The translations under genes and the position numbers were made by a program. From Desulfosporosinus sp. FKB (GTDB lineage: Bacteria > Bacillota > Desulfitobacteriia > Desulfitobacteriales > Desulfitobacteriaceae): a DNA stretch of 64,000 nt. The first letter of the stretch is position 1. Every line of letters begins with the position of its first letter. Shown here piece by piece: positions 35,101 to 44,053 of this stretch. The DNA lies in the NCBI RefSeq assembly GCF_002196705.1, contig NZ_NADJ01000037.1:248001-312000 (forward strand). The letters run 5' to 3'. The notes beneath the pieces were generated by a model. That model made no database searches and was not told the origin of the DNA. It worked only from the letters and a program-made list of their open reading frames with translations.

Positions 35101-36087
35101 TTATCCCGGTAGTTGCATTTGATTTCTCATATAGTTTTGTCCAATTAAACTACAGCATTCTTCCGTAAAAACGGTTTGCAGCCCTCTATTCTGTGCATAA
35201 TCAATAGTTGCTTCATGGGGATAGGCAATGCCATTGACCCCACAATTAACCGCCTGGATCTCAATTATCCGTTTATATTGCCCTGATGGCCTCGCACAGC
35301 CAAGTGTAATGGGGATATCCGGGTTCATAATTCTGGCCTGCGTAATTACTTCACTTGCTTCGTCCAACGCCGGTGGTTCTAGCCCTGCCATAACAGTTCC
35401 ATTGGAAGGGGTTAAGATAACCAAAACTATTGTCTTTGGCTGAGCTTGCTGAATCATCTCTAATGCTTGAATCTCCCCCCGGATTTGGCCATAGTGCAAT
35501 CCGACGACCACATGAGGGGCTATGTTTAAGTTTGCTTCACGACAGAAGAGCATGGCCCGCAGGTAATCTTCAGGTCTTCGGTCAAGATGATAAACTTGGT
35601 GAATCGTCTCTTGGTCACCAATCACATCCATTAAGACCTGATCGACATACGCCGCTTTTAAAGCCATAGCCGTTTCACGAGTAATGATTCCGCTATGAAC
35701 TAATACTTTCATACCCTTCTGGCTGGCATAAGCAAGGGAATCCAGAAATGGCAGCAACGGTACTTCTCCCTGTGAATTTGCTCCCCCGCTTACGAGGATG
35801 CCCCGACAGCCTATGTCCTGGAGCTGATCAATCACTTGACGCATTTTCAGAGGGGTAGGCGCTGCTATCATACTCTGGAGAAGTTTGCCGCTGCAATGAT
35901 CGCACCGACAGGCACAAGCCTCACCTGTGACGCTTATATTGACAAAATAGTGTTTGTGGTTTGCATAGTAGCGGTTTTCGTAATGCTTGGCACCAGGAGC
36001 AGAAAACCATATCTCCGGCTTGAATCGCTGCCGCACTTCCCAGGCTTCTTGGGTAAGACTTAATTCTTCGCTGTCTTTAGTTAACAT
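35101..36087 (-). CDS. radical SAM protein, LipS-type lipoyl synthase component
   Basis: 328 residues with the radical-SAM [4Fe-4S] motif C-x3-C-x2-C (Cys58, Cys62, Cys65 in GEACACRCDHC), then SGGANSQGEVP and a TIM-barrel-like body (HVVVGLHYGQ, LVILTPSNGT). It forms a pair with the next radical-SAM gene (6-bp overlap) beside ligase, carrier and flavoprotein genes. This matches the LipS1/LipS2 pairs that insert the two sulfurs of lipoate in Thermococcus and in sulfur oxidisers. Which partner is LipS1 and which LipS2 is not settled by eye. Last gene of the operon. Confidence 0.78.
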   Translation of the reverse strand: MLTKDSEELSLTQEAWEVRQRFKPEIWFSAPGAKHYENRYYANHKHYFVNISVTGEACACRCDHCSGKLLQSMIAAPTPLKMRQVIDQLQDIGCRGILVSGGANSQGEVPLLPFLDSLAYASQKGMKVLVHSGIITRETAMALKAAYVDQVLMDVIGDQETIHQVYHLDRRPEDYLRAMLFCREANLNIAPHVVVGLHYGQIRGEIQALEMIQQAQPKTIVLVILTPSNGTVMAGLEPPALDEASEVITQARIMNPDIPITLGCARPSGQYKRIIEIQAVNCGVNGIAYPHEATIDYAQNRGLQTVFTEECCSLIGQNYMRNQMQLPG

Positions 36088-37124
36088 TCCTGTTTAACCC
36101 CGTTCCAGAGCTGCGGGATTATTATATCAATATCTTCTGCCTCAGGAAGAAACGGATAATTGCGCATCGGATCGCTGGCGCGTTCATTGCCAAAGGGGCG
36201 GTTACAAGCAACTTGTCCGTCCTCTCCCGGACAGCCCGAAGTCATGAAGGCTTCACCATTCCGAATAATAGGCATTATATCCTTCCCAAAGTCCATTATT
36301 TGTGCTTGTGCTGAAAACTGAAAGTCCCTCACCTCCGCAAGGCCTTCATCGATCAAATACCGTGCCATTTGCACCCGGCGATATTGACCTAAATCAGGCG
36401 GCGGGCAATCCTGCAGCAAGCTGCCGCTCTCCGGGTAAAAGGAAAACAAATGAGTCAAAGCTCCCATCTGGTGAACCTTGGCTATGGTCCTGACCATCTC
36501 AGCTTCCGTCTCGCCCAAGCCGACAATCAGGTGTACCCCAACCTGATACTGTCCAAAGATTTCTACCGCATCACCTAAGGTATGCCAAAAATGATCCCAG
36601 TGGTGAGGCCCACTCACTCCTGCTCCTCGATGCTGAACAAATAATTCTTCCGTCGCAGCATCTATAGCTACGCCCACCCGGTCCGCCCCGGCTGCTTTAA
36701 ATCTGGTCAAGTCCTCTTTCCTTTTCATCACTGTCGGCGCAATCAAAACGCTAACCGGTAATTGAGTGTACTCACGAACCTGGCTTATAATCCCACAGGT
36801 ATCTTTCACAGCACGTCCATGAGTGATCATAGAAATGCAGACTCTTTTAAAGGGATGGTTTCCGCTCCTAATCCGATCAAGAATATTTTGCAGGGAGTAA
36901 ACCGGCCATTTAACCCGAATAAAGGTTTTGGAGGATTCTTCCTGACGATTCTTAGCCAGACCGCAATAACTGCAGGATGCCCTGCAGCCGCTGTTATAAG
37001 TCAGCAGAAGGTTAAGACATTTGCATTCGGATTTTGGCATAAAACGCCCTTTTTCCATCCCCAAACATAGGGCGCCGGCCAAACTCGTTTGTACAAATAG
37101 AGGACTCTCTTGAACTAACTGCAT
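36081..37124 (-). CDS. radical SAM protein, second LipS-type lipoyl synthase component
   Basis: About 347 residues with C-x3-C-x2-C (Cys47, Cys51, Cys54 in SGCRASCSYCGLAKN) and a biotin-synthase-like barrel (CISMITHGRAV, GVAIDAATEELF, HLIVGLGETEAEM), which places it in the biotin/lipoate synthase superfamily. ATG 37124 is chosen because AAAGGGGAAGGG precedes it. With the overlapping downstream gene it probably converts octanoyl- to lipoyl-carrier, independent of the canonical LipA at 44469-45344. Confidence 0.8.
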   Translation of the reverse strand: MQLVQESPLFVQTSLAGALCLGMEKGRFMPKSECKCLNLLLTYNSGCRASCSYCGLAKNRQEESSKTFIRVKWPVYSLQNILDRIRSGNHPFKRVCISMITHGRAVKDTCGIISQVREYTQLPVSVLIAPTVMKRKEDLTRFKAAGADRVGVAIDAATEELFVQHRGAGVSGPHHWDHFWHTLGDAVEIFGQYQVGVHLIVGLGETEAEMVRTIAKVHQMGALTHLFSFYPESGSLLQDCPPPDLGQYRRVQMARYLIDEGLAEVRDFQFSAQAQIMDFGKDIMPIIRNGEAFMTSGCPGEDGQVACNRPFGNERASDPMRNYPFLPEAEDIDIIIPQLWNGVKQEC

Positions 37125-37189
37125 AATTGCCCTTCCCCTTTCAACAATCATTGCCCTGCAGAAACTCAATAAACTATTCTAGAGTCTGC

Positions 37190-38245
37190 CTAACTTGCTC
37201 CAATCCATGTTCTTTTTATCAAGCCCTCGAACTGGTCTCTGTCCTCAGTCCAATAGGTAGTCATATCATTTCTCTTGCGCCTGGCTCGCTCAAGAAATCC
37301 ACCCAGTATTGACTGCCATTGCTGGGGATACCGGGACAACAATCTTAGATCGTGATTTATTACCGCCTGAGCAGCACACCTTCCGGCAATCTCTCCGGTA
37401 ACAATAGCTGTTAATATCCCCCCGCCGGTAACGGGATGAGTAAATCCGCCGGCATCACCGCAGAGAAGCACATTTTCTGCCTGAGTTATCCCTAAAGGGC
37501 CACCGACAGGGATTAGACCGCCTGTTTTAGCTGAAGGCAGTGTATCTTTGATTTTCCCTTGGGCAGTCAAATCGTTCACAAATTGCTGCAGGAGATGCGG
37601 CAATTTTTCTTTATGTAAGAGGCTAACCCCAACTCCCACATTGGCTCTGTCGCCTTTAGGAAAAAGCCAGGCGTAACCTCCCGTGTATTCCGGTTTGAAA
37701 TAAAGATCGATGGATTTCTGTTCATCTCTCAAGGACAACGTGTATTGAAATCCTGCCAAATACTCTCGGTTTTCACTCTTGATCCAATGACCGACTGCAG
37801 ACCGCGGCCCATCGGCACCAATAATAATCGAAGTCTGAATAAACTCTTCTTTGCCGTTTCTGGATATCATTAACCCCGAATCCGTTTTGGCTGTTGCCCT
37901 CGTTCCGGTCCGGAACTCAGCTCCTGCGGCAACAGCACGATTTACTAAACTTTTGTCAAACACTTCCCGGTTTAATAGATATCCGGAACCGGCCAGAGAA
38001 GCAACCGGTTTACCATAGAGATAAATATCCATACTCCGGATAGTTTGCACAACTGCGCCCGGTGCAAGCTGAACATACTGGTTAATTTCGCGGGGGACAA
38101 ACTCCGCACATTGCACCGGACGTTCCGGGTGACTGCCGGCATCAATCAGCAGGACATTAATTCCGGACTTGGCGGCAGCTTGGGCAGCGCTGGCCCCAGC
38201 CGGTCCGGCTCCTACGATGACGACATCATAATGCTTTGACGTCAT
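37190..38245 (-). CDS. geranylgeranyl-reductase-family flavoprotein (LipT-like)
   Basis: About 351 residues: FAD-binding VVIVGAGPAGASAA at the N-terminus, IGADGPRSAVG in the middle and LLCGDAGGFTHPVTGGGI near residue 275, typical of geranylgeranyl-reductase-like oxidoreductases. Flavoproteins of this family (LipT) are found with LipS1/LipS2/sLpl in alternative lipoate clusters and are proposed to supply electrons. ATG 38245 (RBS AAGGTGACAGG) overlaps the ligase gene by 20 bp, so it is translationally coupled. Confidence 0.82.
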   Translation of the reverse strand: MTSKHYDVVIVGAGPAGASAAQAAAKSGINVLLIDAGSHPERPVQCAEFVPREINQYVQLAPGAVVQTIRSMDIYLYGKPVASLAGSGYLLNREVFDKSLVNRAVAAGAEFRTGTRATAKTDSGLMISRNGKEEFIQTSIIIGADGPRSAVGHWIKSENREYLAGFQYTLSLRDEQKSIDLYFKPEYTGGYAWLFPKGDRANVGVGVSLLHKEKLPHLLQQFVNDLTAQGKIKDTLPSAKTGGLIPVGGPLGITQAENVLLCGDAGGFTHPVTGGGILTAIVTGEIAGRCAAQAVINHDLRLLSRYPQQWQSILGGFLERARRKRNDMTTYWTEDRDQFEGLIKRTWIGAS

Positions 38246-39332
38246 TCCTGTCACCTTCCCTGCTGCAGGCAAGACAAAGAGCCAGGTAAATGTCCTCAGC
38301 CTCAACTCCAGGTATGCGTACGTTATGGCTTTTGAAAAACTGATTAACCCTTTTCGCAATCTCAAGGGGATTTGAGGATGAATTTTTCAGGTCTGCTTCC
38401 AGGTCCAGGATACTTCTTGCCGGATAGGCAAAAAAGTCACCGGTAATAAAGGCACTCTTAATAAGCTGACGCTTTTCGTCCAAGCGGATTGAAACCCGAA
38501 TCAAGCCTCCCCGGGATTTATAGTCCGCCATTCTCAAGTCATTGGCTTGGGATACAATTCTCGTTCCTCTGATCCACTTCTCTGACTGGAAGTGAACTAA
38601 TTCCTTTTCTAACCTTTGCTGTTCAATCTCCGTCAAACCGCCCGGTTCCAGAGTAATGCCCAGAACTTCGGAAATTCCTGCAGCAAGCGCAGCTTTAATA
38701 TCTGCCAGAGGAGGCAGATAACCAAGAACTTCCCTTAAGCAGGTAACTCTATGTTTGAAAGACTTAACATCTTTATCTGCCAGTTTTTTTATGGGCAGTT
38801 TCAAAGCCTTGAGCATGGTGTCGACATCAAAATCAGTCAGCAGGGACCCTTGATACAAAAAAATATCCCCCATTTCAGTCCCGCCGGTGCCTGAAATCTT
38901 ACGGCCCTCTACTTCAATATCATTGGTTGGACGAAAATGGGCTTTTACACCCAAGCGCTCTAATCCCACAACGACCCCTTCACACATCAGCCGGTACATG
39001 TCTTCCAACCGTTTAGGAATACCCGGAGTATTTTTAGGGGCAAAAATCTCCCAGCCGAGTTGAGACTCATCCCAATACAGATTCCCCCCTCCTGTAAGGC
39101 GCCGGTTTATCTCAATGCCCTGTTCACGGCAATAATTCTCGTCTACTTCAAGTTCCACAGCTTGGTGGAAACCGACCAGAGCGCAAGAGGGTGAAAATTG
39201 GAGAAAACGAACCGTGTTAGGAACCTGATTGGAACTGCGGGCATCCAGAATAACCTGATCCAAAGCCATATTATGAGCCGCTGAGATTGCACCCATATCT
39301 AATAACCGCCAAGGGGTTCCCATCCTCTCCAT
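38226..39332 (-). CDS. lipoate--protein ligase (LplA family, sLpl-like)
   Basis: Attaches lipoate or octanoate to carrier proteins. 368 residues: the N-terminal BPL/LplA fold has the glycine-rich substrate loop RRLTGGGNLYWD and the kinase-like segment GRKISGTGG; the C-terminal about 120 residues look like the accessory LplB-type domain. It starts 4 bp after the GcvH-like carrier gene, suggesting that this carrier is its target. A second ligase (39798-40739) is in the same operon. Confidence 0.87.
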   Translation of the reverse strand: MERMGTPWRLLDMGAISAAHNMALDQVILDARSSNQVPNTVRFLQFSPSCALVGFHQAVELEVDENYCREQGIEINRRLTGGGNLYWDESQLGWEIFAPKNTPGIPKRLEDMYRLMCEGVVVGLERLGVKAHFRPTNDIEVEGRKISGTGGTEMGDIFLYQGSLLTDFDVDTMLKALKLPIKKLADKDVKSFKHRVTCLREVLGYLPPLADIKAALAAGISEVLGITLEPGGLTEIEQQRLEKELVHFQSEKWIRGTRIVSQANDLRMADYKSRGGLIRVSIRLDEKRQLIKSAFITGDFFAYPARSILDLEADLKNSSSNPLEIAKRVNQFFKSHNVRIPGVEAEDIYLALCLACSREGDRNDVKAL

Positions 39333-39336
39333 CTTC

Positions 39337-39756
39337 TTATCCTATCTCCTCTTCCTTAGTTTCTTGTTCAATAATCCACTTGCGATAAGCTTGAGCCGTG
39401 AGCAAGCCTTTAACTTCGACGGAATCCCTTAATTTTATCCTGCACATCCAGCCATCACCATAAGCATCGGTATTAACCTTGCGCGGATGGACAAGGACAT
39501 CTTTATTCGATTCCAGGATCGTTCCCGAGAGCGGCGCAAGCAGACTGCCGACCCATTTCCCGGACTCAACCGATCCTAGCTTATCCCCTCTGCCAACGGT
39601 CTCTCCTGCCTGAAGAAGCTCCAAATAAAGGATGTCTCCTGTATTGCTTTGCCCATAATCCGATAGTCCGATAACAGCTTCTTCGCCATTGACTTTAATC
39701 CAGAAATCGTGGGTGTCGTAATATAGGTTCTCAGGTATGGCATACTCCAAATCCAT
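39337..39756 (-). CDS. GcvH-like lipoyl carrier protein (second copy)
   Basis: 139 residues, the flattened beta-barrel of glycine-cleavage H protein, with the presumed lipoyl-lysine Lys67 in SVESGKWVGSL. Canonical GcvH has ESVKA at this point; the SGKW variant is shared with the other carrier of this window (44054-44476). No gcvP or gcvT gene is present here, so it is not an ordinary glycine-cleavage component. It resembles the dedicated lipoate-binding proteins of sulfur oxidisers. RBS GGGGAGG. Confidence 0.86.
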   Translation of the reverse strand: MDLEYAIPENLYYDTHDFWIKVNGEEAVIGLSDYGQSNTGDILYLELLQAGETVGRGDKLGSVESGKWVGSLLAPLSGTILESNKDVLVHPRKVNTDAYGDGWMCRIKLRDSVEVKGLLTAQAYRKWIIEQETKEEEIG

Positions 39757-39797
39757 TGTCTTACCTCCCCGTCTCAGTAACCTCGCGTGTTAGGCCC

Positions 39798-40739
39798 CTA
39801 AGGCCTGCCAAGTAAATCTTCATGCCATTCACAACCTATTAAAGAATCAGCCCTGGAGAAAAAACAGGCCGCCTTACCGAAAAACCGCATCTGCTCGACC
39901 TTTCCGTTATGCAGCAGAATAGCTGTGCTGCTGTCGGGGCCTGTTCTTCTTTCCAACAGCAAAATATCTTCTGCTATTTTAATGGTTCGTTCCGTATGTT
40001 TCCTGCCAGGCAATGCTATCCATTCCGGATTGCTAGTCTTAACATAAATTTCCTTCGCTTTCCTTATGAGTTCATCATCCAGAGTCCTGGCCTCGAGGTT
40101 ACCCCATTGCCGTTTAAAACCTTCGACAAGCAGAGCTGCCAGATCATCATACCCTACAGAATGATTGACCCAATCCTTCAGCGTTGTCATATTGGCTTGC
40201 ATAGTCTGACGCAAGTACTGGCGGAATTGGCTGCCAGGCACTTTGAGAATCTTGCTCATGACAGTATAGTCAAAATCCACAAGAAGATTGCCCACATAGG
40301 CAGTACATTTCCCGATATCACCGCAGGCATTTCCGGAACATTTACGTCCTGCAGCATTAAGATCTGCGGGAGGCTTAAGTTTTGCCGGGAGGCCAAAATA
40401 TTTGTAAGCAGAAATAGCCGGCTGCAAAAATTGTTCATAGTAACGCGTCCGCCTTAGAGGTAAACATGAATTATCCTGCCGTAACACAAGCTGGAAGAAC
40501 ACTTGCCCTTTGTCAAGATAAACGACCCCGCCGCCGGTCTCTCTCCGGAATAAGGGTATCCTCTGCCGCTGACAATACTCCAGGTCTATTTCCTGATCCA
40601 AGTCATCATGCAGCCCCAAGCATACATAAGGTGATGAAGGATAACAGAGGATTAACCCTTCGCGCCCCAGGTAAGCCAAAGCGTGATAATAACATTGGGA
40701 TTCCCACCAGCTTACTTCTCCCAGGTCATATAAGTCCAC
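39798..40739 (-). CDS. lipoate--protein ligase / octanoyltransferase family protein (second copy)
   Basis: 313 residues with the LplA fold: RRETGGGVVYLDKGQVFFQL around the substrate loop, GRKCSGNACGD for adenylate binding, and a C-terminal accessory-like domain. It differs clearly from the first ligase, so the two may use different acyl groups or carriers (ligase versus LipM/LipL-like transferase cannot be told by eye). GTG 40739 with GGGAGG 8 nt upstream. Confidence 0.83.
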   Translation of the reverse strand: MDLYDLGEVSWWESQCYYHALAYLGREGLILCYPSSPYVCLGLHDDLDQEIDLEYCQRQRIPLFRRETGGGVVYLDKGQVFFQLVLRQDNSCLPLRRTRYYEQFLQPAISAYKYFGLPAKLKPPADLNAAGRKCSGNACGDIGKCTAYVGNLLVDFDYTVMSKILKVPGSQFRQYLRQTMQANMTTLKDWVNHSVGYDDLAALLVEGFKRQWGNLEARTLDDELIRKAKEIYVKTSNPEWIALPGRKHTERTIKIAEDILLLERRTGPDSSTAILLHNGKVEQMRFFGKAACFFSRADSLIGCEWHEDLLGRP

Positions 40740-40794
40740 AGAAAGAACCTCCCGCCAAAATCTTCAGTTTTCCGGTTCCCGGCTCAACTCAGGG

Positions 40795-41097
40795 TTAAAA
40801 TATCTCGTCCCCGCTCTTGAAGTTCAGTCCGGGATGATTGTCAAAACGCACGACGCCCACAACAGCCTTATCACCGACTGCTTTTTTCACTTCGGCAGTA
40901 CCGTTAATTCCAAATCCCCCGCATAATTCAATAGCTCCAACGCCTTCACTCACAAGTTCTTGGGCTGCGATTGAGGCCATAGCATAATCCTTAACCCCGA
41001 CTACGGTTAAATCAACTTGGGGAGTCTCCACAACACTTCTGTTTTTTCGATAATCCGCCTCCGGGGCAACAAAAATGAACGCTGCCTTCAATTTCAT
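40795..41097 (-). CDS. small protein, DUF6506-like
   Basis: 100 residues (KAAFIFVAPEAD at the start, AIELCGGFG in the middle, VVRFDNHPGL near the end). The pattern fits the uncharacterised DUF6506 family as remembered; no function is known. ATG follows GGAGTGGAG. It heads the second half of the lipoate locus, 55 bp before a lipoate ligase gene. Confidence 0.68.
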   Translation of the reverse strand: MKLKAAFIFVAPEADYRKNRSVVETPQVDLTVVGVKDYAMASIAAQELVSEGVGAIELCGGFGINGTAEVKKAVGDKAVVGVVRFDNHPGLNFKSGDEIF

Positions 41098-41295
41098 AAC
41101 ACTCCACTCCCTTTATGCGCACCTTAGGCGCTTCATTTATATATTCCGTGAAATCATCGCTCTTGGATCGCGGTGCAGGCAACTGATTTCCTATGCTGAA
41201 CCCATATAGATCCTTTATTTCGCCACCAATATCCATGATTAAGACATTTCAAGGGCGATTTAAAAGTATGTAATGTTGCCGACGCCAGTGAACTC

Positions 41296-41354
41296 GTTCA
41301 GCTAAAGCTGAACATCGGGACTCCGGTGACGAAAGTGTCCTTTGGACACTTTCG
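41296..41354. repeat. double palindrome between the two halves of the lipoate locus
   Basis: Two perfect hairpins: GTTCAGC/GCTGAAC with a 4-nt loop (41296-41313) and CGAAAGTGTCC/GGACACTTTCG with a 3-nt loop (41330-41354). A further inverted repeat AAATTCTAC/GTAGAATTT (41377-41385, 41409-41417) reaches the stop of the CCG protein gene. The CGAAA...TTTCG head resembles the repeats at 63.6-64 kb. The whole 41098-41416 gap contains no convincing gene. Confidence 0.7.
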
Positions 41355-41416
41355 CCGAAAGCGCCTAGCCCATAACAAATTCTACCGTGCTGAAGGATGG
41401 ACTCACATGTAGAATT

Positions 41417-42580
41417 TCAGAGAGCTTCCAGGATCAATTGGCTGATATCCAAGACTCGGATAGGCAGATTTTCCTTCCGGATGGCAGCGGTCAGCATCTG
41501 TTCACATTGCTGACAGGCTGAAACCACAATTGATGCCCCTGTGGCCTGAATCTCTTCTACCCGCAAGGCAGCTATCCTGGCCGCATTTTCGGGATCGACA
41601 CTCTGCAGATTTCCTCCCCCGCCGCAGCATAAAGCATAGTCTTTGTTATGAGCCATTTCGACGAATTTGACGCCGGGGATACTGTTAATGATGGCACGAG
41701 GCGCTTCGTAAATCCCGCTGTTTCTCCCTAAATCACAAGGATCGTGATAGGTGATCACTTCATCCAGCTCATTGAGCTGAATTTTTCCTTCCTTAATTAA
41801 TTGAGCCAGATATTCCGTCGTATGCTGAATCTTCAAGTCATACCCTTTGAGGACTTCTCTGCTGTCATGCTTCCACACATGATAACAGGAAGGGCAACTG
41901 GCAATCAGAGTATGAATGTCCATGGCCTTAATTTTTTCCACGTTATGGCGGATAAATTTCCGGGCCTCATCTGCATAACCCGCTCCCAGCAAAGGAAAGC
42001 CGCAGCACCATTCTTCCCCGCCCATGGTCGTAAAATCGCATTCGGCTTCATGCAAAATTTGCGCGGTTGCCAGCGGGACTTCTGCCGCCTGGGGAAAGAA
42101 GGAGGAAACACATCCCACAAAATAGCATACGTCAGCACCGGAGCGCGGCTCGATCGATTCAGGATCATCCAAATCCTGAGCCCACTCCAGCCGCTCATCA
42201 TTGCTGAAATTCGTGATATTTTTATGAGCTGCCAAGGTATCCCGCAGGTTGACATAGGCCTGCGGTTCTTGCCCTGCTTCGGCAAGACGCTGGCGCAGAT
42301 CCAGCCATAACCTGCGCAGATCAATGGTTGTCGAACAGGCAACAGCACAGGATCCGCACAACGTGCATTGGGCAAGGCGCCGGACAAACTCTTCCGGAAT
42401 ATCTCTTCGCTGTTTATGGGCAAAAATCTCGCGGCTGAAGCTTACCTTGCCCCGCGGACTCGCTGATTCCCAGCCAATCACCTTGTAGATGGGACAATCC
42501 GTACGGCAGTAACCGCAGCGGGCACAGATCAGTGCTTCCTTTTCCAAGGTAGTGTACAGAGTTTCTGGCTTTTGGCTCAT
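41417..42580 (-). CDS. GlcF/LldE/HdrD-like Fe-S protein with two CCG domains
   Basis: 387 residues. Two [4Fe-4S] ferredoxin motifs come first (ICARCGYCRTDCP and CTLCGSCAVACS). Then follow two cysteine-rich CCG domains (WCCGFPL with its downstream SCPSCY; CCGGGGNL with ACQQC), the fold that in HdrB/HdrD binds the non-cubane cluster that cleaves disulfides. With the preceding flavoprotein it forms a GlcD-GlcF-type pair, known from glycolate and lactate oxidation. Its place next to lipoyl carriers suggests it may act on the lipoyl disulfide/dithiol, an inference. Confidence 0.87.
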   Translation of the reverse strand: MSQKPETLYTTLEKEALICARCGYCRTDCPIYKVIGWESASPRGKVSFSREIFAHKQRRDIPEEFVRRLAQCTLCGSCAVACSTTIDLRRLWLDLRQRLAEAGQEPQAYVNLRDTLAAHKNITNFSNDERLEWAQDLDDPESIEPRSGADVCYFVGCVSSFFPQAAEVPLATAQILHEAECDFTTMGGEEWCCGFPLLGAGYADEARKFIRHNVEKIKAMDIHTLIASCPSCYHVWKHDSREVLKGYDLKIQHTTEYLAQLIKEGKIQLNELDEVITYHDPCDLGRNSGIYEAPRAIINSIPGVKFVEMAHNKDYALCCGGGGNLQSVDPENAARIAALRVEEIQATGASIVVSACQQCEQMLTAAIRKENLPIRVLDISQLILEAL

Positions 42581-42583
42581 CGG

Positions 42584-44032
42584 TTACCACCCCCTGCCAA
42601 AGACTTTTCTAATTCCTGCCAGCATATCCATAGCCAAAGCATAATTCAAAGGATTTAAGATAAATGGAGCACGATAAACTTTTCCCGGATTCATAGTACC
42701 TTTGCCGTCAAGGTCACGCTTGATTTTTTTAAGCCTCTTCAGTTCGGAAGGTTGATGAATCCGCCCTATCATCGGGGCATTCCATAAACCGACGCCATAA
42801 GGGCTGCCCCCGTAGCGATAGCCGATATCATGAAGCTTCTTCACCAGACTGAGATTGATAATGTACCTGATGGTATGCATTTCATCAGCGTTAAAGGTCG
42901 TCATCACTGTTGCATAGTCCGGAGTAACTACATGGCCATAGGAGAACAGCTTAAAATTGTAACTCTGGGACATTTTCCGAACGTCAGCAAGATATTGGGG
43001 AAGGTTTTTAATAGGAAGCCAAATTTCAGCCCCGAGAAGGGACGGCCCGCCTCTTTTGAGTCGCATGGCCTTGAACTTTTCTTCCCATTCCAGCTCCGCT
43101 GTCTCCACCGGCAGAAGCCTTACCGACTGATTTTTTTCTGTTATTGTTTGGATGATCTTCTCAGCCTGCTCCAACTCCTGATCAGAGCCTTCATAATCTA
43201 CGGCCAGAAGATAACCATGATCTAAGCCGCCGGGTGCAATTCCCAGGGTTTTCATGCCTTGCAAACATTCCTGATCGGTGAAATGCAGATTAAAGGGAAC
43301 TTCTGCCCCCTTGATGACTGCTTGCATCTTGTCCCGCATTTCCAGGGGATCAGAACATTGCAGCAAATAATGTTTCAGTTGAGTTTGGTGCCGTATTTCC
43401 ACTTCCAGCTCAGTAACAATCCCCAGCGTTCCTTCCGCAGCGGCAAACCATTCCAGGGATGGCTGGGTATCCCGCGTAAGACGTCGTGCCTTTCCCTCAG
43501 GAGTAACTACTTCAATGGACCGAACCTGGGACAGCAGACTGCCGTATTTCAGGCTGCCAATCCCATAGCCCAGCATAGAAAACCAGCCCCCGATAGTAGC
43601 AACCGGCGTACTGCTGGGAAAGGATTTGGGAGCCAGACCTTTACCGCTTAAATACCGTTCCAGTTCTATCCAGGTGGTTGCCGGTTTAACAGTAACGGTC
43701 ATAGCTGCCTCGTCAACGGCAACAACTCCTTTAAGCAAGTTAAGATCCATTAGGATTCCCTTATGGAGCGGCACGGTATTGAAATAAACCGTTGAACCGC
43801 CGGCACGGGGTGTCACCGGAATAGTGTACTTCCAAGCAGTTTTGAGAATATCGCTGACTTCTTCCGTATTGGCCGGACGAACGACTATGTCAGGCAAGGT
43901 CTTAAAGAGAGGCCCGACCAGCAGCTCCGGTACCGGAGCCAGGTCGCGAGAGTAGAAGGATCTTTCAAAGGGCGAGTCCGTCGCCTGTTCCCCATATTGA
44001 TCCAGGATTTCTTTGACGATTTCTGTCTTCAC
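42584..44032 (-). CDS. FAD-linked oxidase (GlcD / D-lactate dehydrogenase-like)
   Basis: 482 residues of the VAO/PCMH flavoprotein family: FAD-binding segment PRAGGSTVYFNTVPL, the second FAD segment ATIGGWFSMLGYGIGSLKYG, and a C-terminal cap domain. Relatives oxidise 2-hydroxyacids (glycolate, lactate) and pass electrons to a GlcF-like Fe-S protein, encoded here 3 bp downstream. GTG 44032 with AAGGGGG. The substrate is unknown; the lipoyl context is unusual for this family. Confidence 0.85.
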   Translation of the reverse strand: MKTEIVKEILDQYGEQATDSPFERSFYSRDLAPVPELLVGPLFKTLPDIVVRPANTEEVSDILKTAWKYTIPVTPRAGGSTVYFNTVPLHKGILMDLNLLKGVVAVDEAAMTVTVKPATTWIELERYLSGKGLAPKSFPSSTPVATIGGWFSMLGYGIGSLKYGSLLSQVRSIEVVTPEGKARRLTRDTQPSLEWFAAAEGTLGIVTELEVEIRHQTQLKHYLLQCSDPLEMRDKMQAVIKGAEVPFNLHFTDQECLQGMKTLGIAPGGLDHGYLLAVDYEGSDQELEQAEKIIQTITEKNQSVRLLPVETAELEWEEKFKAMRLKRGGPSLLGAEIWLPIKNLPQYLADVRKMSQSYNFKLFSYGHVVTPDYATVMTTFNADEMHTIRYIINLSLVKKLHDIGYRYGGSPYGVGLWNAPMIGRIHQPSELKRLKKIKRDLDGKGTMNPGKVYRAPFILNPLNYALAMDMLAGIRKVFGRGW

Positions 44033-44053
44033 CAGTATTCCCCCTTACCTGGC

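Noticed and set aside
39909-40457. 182-residue plus-strand frame
   Set aside because: Lies wholly antisense to the second lipoate ligase, whose motifs are clear; no ribosome site.
41012-41236. 74-residue frame with Cys-rich end upstream of the DUF6506 gene
   Set aside because: No ribosome site, overlaps the DUF6506 gene whose start is well supported, and no recognisable family.
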